Assembly (NCBI GenBank): GCA_017883205.1
Contig: JADGNZ010000002.1
Span: 184,869 to 248,868, forward strand
DNA length: 64,000 bases
Source of the DNA: Thermoanaerobaculia bacterium
GTDB lineage: Bacteria > Acidobacteriota > Thermoanaerobaculia > Gp7-AA8
Reading direction: 5' to 3'
Below the pieces are notes generated by a model. The model was not told the DNA's origin, did not search any database, and saw only the letters and a program-made list of their open reading frames with translations. Numbering within the stretch: position 1 is the first letter of the stretch; each line of letters starts with the position of its first letter. Below are positions 34,164 through 40,290 of this stretch, piece after piece. Made by a program: the position numbers and the translations under genes.

Positions 34164-35701
34164 GATTCGCATCCAAGGCGGTCGAGCCAGTCGCGCTCGT
34201 TCCGCAATACCGCCGGCTTCACGTCGCCGAGCCGCACGCCGAGTTTGATGTGCGCTTCAGTGTAGCGCTCGAACAGCCTCGCGACGCGGACAAGACGGAG
34301 CGGCTGCAACTGCCCGAGGCGGCGGGCGTAGGCGTACTGAGGATTGCGGCGCAAACGCTGCTCGACGTCATCGAGGCTGATGGAGAGATCCGTTTCTGCG
34401 ATGAGGATGTAGCCATTGCGCTCGGAGTCGGGTACGAGAACGTGGAATCCCGGCACTCCGTCCAGACAATCGGCGACGAACGGCTCGGTGAGCTTTTCGC
34501 CGACGAGGTCGGATACGAGTCCGCCGCGGCCGGCGAAGGCGAGGATCGGGCGGCCGGAAGGAGCAAGGCCGGCGTAACGCACCAGATCGGACGTGCGATA
34601 GCGATAGAGGCCGCTGGCGGTCGTGGCAATGACTTCGTAGATATCGCCCTCGATCAGTTCATGCGAAAGGAATTGGCGTCCTTCGCGCTCGAATTCGAAG
34701 AATCCATGCGGAGTCAACACGGGCCGGTCACGTTCATCGGGGACGGTTACGACGGTCTCCGTCGACAGCAGCCCTTTCGGTTGGATGTGCGCGTGTGGCA
34801 GCCGTTCCGCCAACTCCTCAGCGAACGGCTTCGATGTCGCGTCCGCCCAACAGCTCACGATTTTGAGCCGCGGCCAGAGCTTCTGCGGGTCGTCGAGGTG
34901 ATCGAGTAGGGCGAGCAGGAAGGTCGGGCTCCAGACCGAGATGAGCTCGAGATCGCGCGCCGCGGCGAGATGACGCAGCGTCTCCTCGCGCCACCGATCG
35001 ACATCAGCGATCGACGCCACATCGAACGGCACAGCAGTCATTCGCGACAGGAGTGCGGCTCCGGTGTCGCCGAGGTAGGCGCCGTCGGGGAGACCGACAG
35101 GGACGCCGCCGATCGACTCCGGCGGACGCGTGGCCGGGCTGATCGAAAAGTATGCGCGTCCCGTAATCGCGTGCGTCTTGACGACCTGCACGAGCCAGGG
35201 AAACAGCGAGCACTGAAAATCGCGCAACCCTTCGGCCGAGTATGGGATGAGCTTCATGCCACCAGTACTTCCGCCGGTGCGCTCGTACGCGAGTGGCCGT
35301 CCAGCGAAGAGCACATCGGACTCGCCTTCGCGAACGCGATCAAGCCACGGCAGAAGATCCTCGTAGTCCGTGACAGGAACGCTGTCGCGGAATGCTTCGA
35401 GCGTCAGGGGATTGTCGTAGCGGCGCAGGTAGGCGGTGCCGGCGTTGTGCGCGAGAAGGGTGGTTAGCCAGGGGGTGGGGGGTGGGGGGTGGGGGGTGGG
35501 AGCTAAAGCGGGAGTCGGGAGTCGGGGGTCGGGGGTCGGAGTGGGTGAGGAAGTTTGCTCAGGGAGGGCAACGGTGTTGGTGGCGTGAGCAGCGATCGGA
35601 ACGAGAGCAGCGCCAAGAGCGATAGGGTTTTCGCTCCGACCCCCGACTCCCGACGCCCGACTCCCCGCGTCAGGAATCCCACCCCCCACCCCCTCACCCA
35701 T
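34160..35701 (-). CDS. GH3-family acyl-adenylating amide synthetase with repeat-encoded N-terminus
   Basis: 513 residues. GH3 enzymes adenylate a carboxylic acid and join it to an amine. The adenylation motifs are visible: RTGGSTGGMKLIPYS (141-155), LLSTETVVTVP, and GLYRYRTSDLVRYAG. The family core starts at about residue 78 (WLTTLLAHNAGTAYLRRYD). Residues 1-77 (Gly-rich, then Pro/Thr-rich, TPTPDPRLPTP) are encoded by the heptanucleotide inverted-repeat element at 35471-35697. That element has replaced the N-terminal segment, and there is no in-frame start between it and the core. The gene overlaps the upstream stop by eight bases. In this operon GH3 probably couples an acyl or other acid to an amine. 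Confidence 0.88.
   Translation of the reverse strand: MGEGVGGGIPDAGSRASGVGGRSENPIALGAALVPIAAHATNTVALPEQTSSPTPTPDPRLPTPALAPTPHPPPPTPWLTTLLAHNAGTAYLRRYDNPLTLEAFRDSVPVTDYEDLLPWLDRVREGESDVLFAGRPLAYERTGGSTGGMKLIPYSAEGLRDFQCSLFPWLVQVVKTHAITGRAYFSISPATRPPESIGGVPVGLPDGAYLGDTGAALLSRMTAVPFDVASIADVDRWREETLRHLAAARDLELISVWSPTFLLALLDHLDDPQKLWPRLKIVSCWADATSKPFAEELAERLPHAHIQPKGLLSTETVVTVPDERDRPVLTPHGFFEFEREGRQFLSHELIEGDIYEVIATTASGLYRYRTSDLVRYAGLAPSGRPILAFAGRGGLVSDLVGEKLTEPFVADCLDGVPGFHVLVPDSERNGYILIAETDLSISLDDVEQRLRRNPQYAYARRLGQLQPLRLVRVARLFERYTEAHIKLGVRLGDVKPAVLRNERDWLDRLGCES
35471..35697. repeat. Heptanucleotide long inverted repeat within the GH3 gene
   Basis: The left arm (35471-35540) is four GGGGGTG-type heptamers followed by about five of GGGAGTC/GGGGGTC type; the right arm (35636-35697) has the complements CCCGACTC, CCCCGACT and CCACCCCCCACCCCC. 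The arms could pair into a stem with a loop of about 100 bases. The G-rich strand could also form G-quadruplexes. The element lies in the reading frame of the GH3 gene and supplies its first 77 codons. It resembles the short tandemly repeated heptamers of cyanobacteria in design. Confidence 0.85.
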
Positions 35702-36416
35702 TGCGCGCTTTCTCGAAGAGCTTCAGCGTCAACGGCTTCATGTTGTGCATCTCCACTTCGCAGACACACACCAGCTCGTGGCCGCGTTGGAATCCGGGAT
35801 TGCGCTGCAGGAAGAAACTCACATCCTGCCGGTCGAGATCTGACGGCGCGGGAAGCGCGATATCCGCCTTGAGGTGACCGCGCGAGCGGCGAAACTCCAC
35901 GACACCGGTGGCAGGGTTGTAGTCGTCCGGGAACATCTCCGTCGCCAGCGCGTCCGCCAGCGGCTTGAGGTCGCTGCGGTCGACGCTCCAATGCGGGTGA
36001 AACGACTTGCCGAAGAGCGGCAGGTAGCGATAGGTGCGATGGCCTTTGACCAGGAGGAACCAGTACAGCGGCACATCGGGGCGCTCGCGCTTGATGCCCC
36101 CCATCCGTCCGATCCAATCGAAGGCCAGCGCCTGCTGCCCCCAATGCGCGCGGTCGACGACCGTGTCGCCGGAGTAGACGACGCGGATGCGCTCGGATCT
36201 CCATTCGCGCTCGAAGACCATGAGCGTCGTGAAGCCGACGAGCTGATGGCCGGAGTAGACGAGAAGCGCTTCGTCCTTCTTTGCCAGATCGCTCAGGAAG
36301 AGCGCCTCGGACGTCCCGTCGTAGTTGGCGAGGTACAGACCGGCCATCGCCAATCTGGCCGCCTCATCGAGGGCTGAGACGCGGGCGAAGACGGTCGAGT
36401 AGGGGTCCTGAACCAT
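35694..36416 (-). CDS. GNAT-like protein, first gene of the radical SAM operon
   Basis: 240 residues from the ATG at 36416; a GTG two codons upstream (36422) is the alternative, and neither has a good ribosome-binding site. The N-terminal half looks like a GNAT core: YLANYDGTSEALFLSDLAKK, then EALLVYSGHQLVGFTTLMVF and IRVVYSGDTVVDRAHWGQQA, where a W replaces the usual Gly of the acyl-CoA loop. The rest (WFLLVKGHRTYRYLPLFGKS; FLQRNPGFQRGHELVCVCEV) is distinctive, and I do not know a named family for it. It overlaps the GH3 gene by eight bases and starts the nine-gene transcript. A 21-bp array lies about 110 bases upstream. Confidence 0.75.
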   Translation of the reverse strand: MVQDPYSTVFARVSALDEAARLAMAGLYLANYDGTSEALFLSDLAKKDEALLVYSGHQLVGFTTLMVFEREWRSERIRVVYSGDTVVDRAHWGQQALAFDWIGRMGGIKRERPDVPLYWFLLVKGHRTYRYLPLFGKSFHPHWSVDRSDLKPLADALATEMFPDDYNPATGVVEFRRSRGHLKADIALPAPSDLDRQDVSFFLQRNPGFQRGHELVCVCEVEMHNMKPLTLKLFEKARNG

Positions 36417-36524
36417 GACCACACACCGGCTGGGATGCTAGCACGGCGGGAAGCGGGTGCAAGGACGCTCGACGTGTCCACAAAAGTTGACGGTCTCACA
36501 CCTAAAAATGGAAACTAGACAAAA

Positions 36525-36671
36525 TCAGAATCCGTTAACGGTAAATCGGAATCCATGAACGGTAAATCAGAATCCGTTAACGGTAAACCGGAATCCATGA
36601 ACGGTAAATCGGAATCCGTTAGCGGTAAATCGGAATGAGTGAACGGGAAATCGGAATGTGTTGACGCGTTC
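36525..36671. repeat. Strict 21-bp tandem array (array 3), seven units
   Basis: Units start at 36525, 36546, 36567, 36588, 36609, 36630 and 36651, each exactly 21 bases. The first five alternate between a form with the perfect palindrome CCGTTAACGG (units 1, 3; unit 5 has one change) and a form with CCATGAACGG (units 2, 4), joined by TAAATCGGAAT. Units 6 and 7 are more degenerate. Minus-strand translation gives DSDLPFM / DSDLPLT heptapeptides, but there is no gene context. It lies just upstream of the radical SAM/GH3 operon. Confidence 0.9.
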
Positions 36672-36848
36672 TGCGAATGCATCCACGTGCAAAACCTGAT
36701 GTCACGCGGAGCCGCGGAGAGCACGGAGCTTCCATGTCCTTGCTCTCGCGCGTCGGCGGAACGTCGCTAGGTTCCCGCGCATCGGCAGTCGGATCGAGCT
36801 CTTCGCTTCACCCTCTCCGACCCCCGACCCCCGAATCGCGACCCCCGC

Positions 36849-36888
36849 AAAGAGAAAAGGACCGCCGCTCCAGGTGGAACGGCGGTCC
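36849..36888 (-). terminator. Intrinsic terminator of the KGG gene
   Basis: On the minus strand, 13 bases after the stop of the KGG gene, GGACCGCCGTTCC pairs with GGAGCGGCGGTCC (nine uninterrupted pairs, then one mismatch and three more) and is followed by TTTTCTCTTT. Strong GC stem plus a T-rich tract fits a rho-independent terminator. Confidence 0.8.
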
Positions 36889-36901
36889 GGAAGAGAGCGG
36901 G

Positions 36902-37315
36902 TTACAGCGTTCCGCGGCCGGCGTTGTTGTCGGAGCGGATCTCGTTGTTGTCCTGACGCGCCGGTCTGCGCTCCGGCTCCCCGAAGCTTCCGCGGTCGCT
37001 GGCGTGGCCGATGTAGTTCTGGCGCTCGGTGTCGATGCCGCTTCCCGCACCGCCCGCGCCGGCGTTGGCGTCATCGCTGGGCATTGTCTGGCGCGTCCGT
37101 CCGCGGCTGTGTCCGCCCTCGCGGCCGATCGCTGACATGTGGGCTCGATCGCGGCTGACCGCTTCCCCACCCTTCCGCCCGGCGAGGCGGGCCTCGTCGG
37201 AAGTAAATTCATGAGCTGTTCCTTTCGCGTGAGCGGCTCGCCCGCCCTTACTGGCAATCTCGCGCTGCTTGGATGTATCCATCGACGCGAAACCGCGCTT
37301 GCTTGTGTTGGCCAT
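36902..37315 (-). CDS. KGG-motif stress protein
   Basis: 137 residues from the ATG at 37315, with AAAGGAGACACTC upstream. The N-terminal half has the stress-induced KGG repeats: MANTSKRGFASMD, REIASKGGRAAHAKGT, ARLAGRKGGEAVSRD and MSAIGREGGHSRG. These small, very hydrophilic proteins (Con-10/GsiB-like) accumulate under stress or in dormant cells; the mechanism is not established. The C-terminal half is Gly/Asn/Arg/Asp-rich and disordered (NAGAGGAGSG; RQDNNEIRSDNNAG). It stands alone between repeat-rich spacers and has its own terminator. Confidence 0.9.
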   Translation of the reverse strand: MANTSKRGFASMDTSKQREIASKGGRAAHAKGTAHEFTSDEARLAGRKGGEAVSRDRAHMSAIGREGGHSRGRTRQTMPSDDANAGAGGAGSGIDTERQNYIGHASDRGSFGEPERRPARQDNNEIRSDNNAGRGTL

Positions 37316-37616
37316 GAGTGTCTCCTTTGGGGGATGAGTAGTACAGCGTGAACTGCGCACTACTTGCTTGCGTAGCGAGCTAATCAGGCTTCACGAATTG
37401 TGCCAGTAAGCTCCGCAATAACAGGGATGGGGGGTGGGGTGCAGGGGGTGGGGAGTAGGAGAGTTGTTTGAGAGTTTCCAGAAACGACCTCGGCTCGACT
37501 CCCACTCCCCACACCCTACACCCCACCCCCCATCCCCGTATCTTTGCGCGTCACGGGAATTGACCCCCCTCAATCCGCATTCTGCTGCGTGCATTTGGCA
37601 CCATCGGTTGAGCCAC
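37316..37616. other. Spacer between the KGG gene and tRNA-Ser
   Basis: About 300 bases with no supported gene. The half next to the KGG gene should carry its promoter and ends in its GGAG site. The other half is taken up by the heptanucleotide inverted repeat at 37424-37537. Confidence 0.6.
37424..37537. repeat. Heptanucleotide long inverted repeat, intergenic
   Basis: The left arm (37424-37461) is built of GGGATGG, GGGGTGG, GGTGCAG and GGGGTGG-type heptamers; the right arm (37499-37537) is its near-complement (CCCACTCCCC, CACCCTACACCCCA, CCCCCCATCCCC). About 38 bases can pair with few mismatches around a loop of about 37 bases. Same design as the element in the GH3 gene. It is G-quadruplex-prone on the plus strand. 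Confidence 0.88.
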
Positions 37617-37709
37617 GGAGAGATGGGTGAGTGGCTGAAACCAACGGTTTGCTAAACCGTCGTAGGGTCTAAAGCTCTACCGAGGGTTCGAATCCCTCTC
37701 TCTCCGCCA
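37617..37709 (+). tRNA. tRNA-Ser (anticodon GCU)
   Basis: 93 nt including 3' CCA. The acceptor stem GGAGAGA pairs with TCTCTCC, the anticodon arm is ACGGT-TTGCTAA-ACCGT with anticodon GCT, a long variable arm (GTAGGGTCTAAAGCTCTAC) marks a class II tRNA, and the T arm is GAGGG-TTCGAAT-CCCTC. No gene is duplicated at its 3' end. Confidence 0.97.
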
Positions 37710-37810
37710 CCGCCCACGGCGCGGCTCGCTGGTTGGCCAACCCTCTTTCAGGGTCTTGGCAGGCCCGGTCACGATCGTTTGAGCGCGCGCGTCTTCAGAC
37801 TGCGCTCACT

Positions 37811-38038
37811 TCAACGCTCTTTTTTCATGTACGTCAGGACGTTTGCCGCGCCACACGCGGAACACTTCATGTAGAAGTCCGTGTGCGACCCGTCCGGAAA
37901 GTCAGCGGCGGTGGTCTCGAGGTAGCCGGTCTTGCAGACGGGGCACGGCACGCGGTCTTTCGGATTTTCAGCCAGCCGCGTCGCTGCAACAATCCATCGC
38001 CCTGATTGCTCTGAAACCAAACGCAACCTCCCAGTCAT
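37811..38038 (-). CDS. Small zinc-ribbon protein
   Basis: 75 residues. Two cysteine pairs, VPCPVCKTGY and MKCSACGAANVL, are spaced about 25 residues apart, as expected for a single zinc ribbon; no other domain fits in the remaining length. There is no catalytic motif. It lies 51 bases downstream of thrC on the same strand and might be cotranscribed, though nothing links it to threonine synthesis. Its role is unknown; structural zinc-ribbon proteins of this size often bind nucleic acid or another protein. Confidence 0.75.
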   Translation of the reverse strand: MTGRLRLVSEQSGRWIVAATRLAENPKDRVPCPVCKTGYLETTAADFPDGSHTDFYMKCSACGAANVLTYMKKER

Positions 38039-38089
38039 GCTCCATCGATCGCGTTCTCGCGCAGACTCCAGGTCTTGTCGCGCGCCGTG

Positions 38090-39379
38090 TCAGGGTTGAT
38101 CAAGTGCCCGCTCGACGGCTTCGATCGTCGGATCGATCTCAATCGTACGCTCCTTCGGGACGTTGCGCAGGATTGAGTCGGCGTCCTTGAGCAGATGTCC
38201 GGTGAGGACGCAGACGATGCGCTCGCCGTCGCGCATGATGCCTGCGGCGCGGAGCTTTTTCACGCCGGCAAGCGTGGTTGCCGAGGCCGGCTCGCAGCCG
38301 ATGCCCATCTCGTCGATCTCGCGCTTTGCGGCCATGAGCTCGTCGTCCGTTACCTCTTCGACGATGCCGTTCGTTTGCTGGATGGCGGTGACCGCTTTGG
38401 CGTGGCTGACGGGATCGCCGATGCGGATGGCGCTGGCGATGGTCTCGGCGGTGATCTTGTGGCGCGTGGCGAAGGAATCGCGATAGCTGCGGAAGAAGGG
38501 ATTCGCGCCGCTGGCCTGGATCGAGGCGAGCCGCGGCATCGTCGTGATCCAGCCGGCGTCGAAGGCTTCGCGCAGCGCTTTGCCGAAGGCGCTGGTGTTG
38601 CCGAGGTTGCCGGCGGGGACGACGATCCAGTCGGGAGCGTTCCACTCCAGATCCTGCAGCAGCTCCCAGACGATCGTTTTCTGTCCTTCGATGCGAAACG
38701 GGTTGATGGAGTTGACGAGGTAGATGCCAAGCTTGTCGCAGGCTTCGCGGACGAGCGTCATGGCGGCGTCGAAATCGCCGCGTACGTGGAGCGCGGTCGC
38801 GCCATATGCGAGCGTCTGCGCGAGCTTGCCGGTGGCCACCTTGCCCGCGGGAATGAACACGACCGCGCGAATTCCGGCTTGCGCCGCGTACGCAGCCAGC
38901 GACGCGCTCGTGTTCCCGGTCGACGCACATGCCACCCCGCGCGCGCCGAGCCGTTTGGCCTGCGTCATGGCCACGGTCATGCCGCGGTCTTTGAATGAGC
39001 CGGTGGGATTTTCGCCTTCGTGTTTGAAGTGGATCGGGAGTCGGGAGGAAACGTAGGTTGGACTCTCCAGTCCGACTCTCTGATCGCAATCGTCGGACTG
39101 GAGAGTCCGACCTACGTTTTCTCGCCGCGAGTACATCCTCGTCGCACCTTCGGGATGCGTAACGATCTCCGTCTCCGCGACATCGAGCACCGCTTCCCGG
39201 AATCGCCATACGCCGCTTTGATCGATCGTGCGGCGGCTGGTGCGGCGCGCTTCGAACACGTCGCGATTCGGAAAGGAGTCGCGCTCGACGTTCAGCAGAT
39301 CGCCGCAATCGCACGTGTAGCGGATCTCCATCACGTCGTACCGGCGTTCGCATCCGATGCACTGCAGCCACTCGCTCAT
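38090..39379 (-). CDS. thrC: Threonine synthase with an in-frame palindromic insertion
   Basis: 429 residues. This PLP enzyme converts O-phosphohomoserine to threonine. It has an N-terminal zinc-ribbon-like segment (CIGCERRYD, then YTCDCG), and the PLP lysine is Lys130 in NPTGSFKDRGMTV. ACASTGNTSASLAAYAAQAG and VVPAGNLGNTSAFGKAL are further landmarks. Between RMYSRREN (82-89) and SSRLPIHFKHEG (111-122), where homologs have a short loop, residues about 90-110 are encoded by a long palindrome (39051-39117). The insertion precedes the active-site strand and keeps the frame, so the enzyme is probably functional. Its ATG overlaps the thrB stop by four bases. Confidence 0.93.
   Translation of the reverse strand: MSEWLQCIGCERRYDVMEIRYTCDCGDLLNVERDSFPNRDVFEARRTSRRTIDQSGVWRFREAVLDVAETEIVTHPEGATRMYSRRENVGRTLQSDDCDQRVGLESPTYVSSRLPIHFKHEGENPTGSFKDRGMTVAMTQAKRLGARGVACASTGNTSASLAAYAAQAGIRAVVFIPAGKVATGKLAQTLAYGATALHVRGDFDAAMTLVREACDKLGIYLVNSINPFRIEGQKTIVWELLQDLEWNAPDWIVVPAGNLGNTSAFGKALREAFDAGWITTMPRLASIQASGANPFFRSYRDSFATRHKITAETIASAIRIGDPVSHAKAVTAIQQTNGIVEEVTDDELMAAKREIDEMGIGCEPASATTLAGVKKLRAAGIMRDGERIVCVLTGHLLKDADSILRNVPKERTIEIDPTIEAVERALDQP
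39051..39117. repeat. Palindromic element inserted in thrC
   Basis: 26-base arms at 39051-39076 and 39092-39117 are inverted copies with one mismatch (core GACTCTCCAGTC and GACTGGAGAGTC, outer ACGTAGGT and ACCTACGT) around a 15-base loop. The whole element is translated within threonine synthase. It resembles in principle the Rickettsia palindromic elements that insert in frame into protein genes. Confidence 0.9.
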
Positions 39380-40290
39380 ACGGCACGGACTCCTTGTCGC
39401 GCGATCGGCGAGACCCGTGCGATCGAGCGGACCTGCTCGAAGGCCGCCTGCATCGCGGTGGTCACGCGATGCGCGATGTCGTCATCCGCGCAGATCGCAA
39501 CGAGCGTGGGGCCGGATCCGCTGATCGTGCACGCGAACGCACCGGCGTCGAGCGCGGCACGCTTCACGGCGTTGAAATGCGGGATGAGCGCGGCGCGGCG
39601 TGGCTCGGCGTAGCGGTCATCGAGTGCGCGCCGCAACAACTCGCCGTCGCCGGTCGCGAAGGCGTGTACGACGCCGGCGGTGTTCGCCATCTGCTGAACC
39701 CAAACCGCGCGTCCCGACGTCGATGGCAACACTTCGCGCGCCGCCTTCGTCTGGATGCGCACATCGGGCGTCACGAGCGCGAGGCGCCAGTCTCCAGTCA
39801 CCGTCAGCGCGATGATGTCGATCGGACGGACGGATCGCGAGAGTGCCAGTCCGCCGAGAATGGCCGGCGCGATGTTGTCGAGATGCTCGCCGGCGACGGT
39901 CATCTCGCCTTGCAATGCTGCCGCGGCGAGCTCGATCGGCGACGTTTCGCTCCCCATCGCCAGCGCGGCCGCGAACGCACCGGCGACGCTGCTGGCGGCA
40001 CTGCCGCCGAGGCCACCGGAGAGCGGCAAACCTTTGTCGATCGTCACGATCGGATTGCGCGAATCGCCGTGCGCACGAAGCCAGGCGATGGCGGCAATCG
40101 CCGCCGCGTTGCGCTGCGGGTCGAGCGGCACGAGTGCGGCGTCGATGCCGGTGATGCTGTCGACGCGTGCATCGCCATCGGTCAATTCGACGGTGACACG
40201 GTCACCGATCCCTTCGATTGCCAGCCCGAGAACGTCGAAGCCGGGGCCGACGTTGCCGATGGATCCGGGCGCGAATGCCGTCGCACTCAT
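39376..40290 (-). CDS. thrB: Homoserine kinase
   Basis: 304 residues from the ATG at 40290, which overlaps the thrA stop by four bases; a longer frame to 40773 is thrA shadow. This is a GHMP-family kinase that phosphorylates homoserine. MSATAFAPGSIGNVGPGFDV is the typical N-terminal motif, the phosphate-binding loop is LPLSGGLGGSAASSVAGAFA, and the C-terminal motif 3 is FACTISGSGPTLVAIC. Length and motifs are normal. It is the middle gene of thrA-thrB-thrC, coupled by ATGA overlaps on both sides. Confidence 0.96.
   Translation of the reverse strand: MSATAFAPGSIGNVGPGFDVLGLAIEGIGDRVTVELTDGDARVDSITGIDAALVPLDPQRNAAAIAAIAWLRAHGDSRNPIVTIDKGLPLSGGLGGSAASSVAGAFAAALAMGSETSPIELAAAALQGEMTVAGEHLDNIAPAILGGLALSRSVRPIDIIALTVTGDWRLALVTPDVRIQTKAAREVLPSTSGRAVWVQQMANTAGVVHAFATGDGELLRRALDDRYAEPRRAALIPHFNAVKRAALDAGAFACTISGSGPTLVAICADDDIAHRVTTAMQAAFEQVRSIARVSPIARQGVRAV

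Larger units (their letters stand above)
36417..36901. other. Intergenic region upstream of the radical SAM operon
   Basis: About 480 bases without a supported gene. From the operon side it holds roughly 100 bases that must contain the operon promoter (no clear sigma-70 boxes seen); the 21-bp array at 36525-36671; one arm of a TCACGCGGAGCCGCGGAGAG element (36704-36735) related to those at 43.9 and 61.0 kb; a run of CGACCCC heptamers (36815-36847); and the terminator of the KGG gene. Confidence 0.6.

Noticed and set aside
37731..37742. GGTTGGCCAACC palindrome after tRNA-Ser as a terminator
   Set aside because: Only four pairs remain after allowing for a loop, and the T tract is poor.
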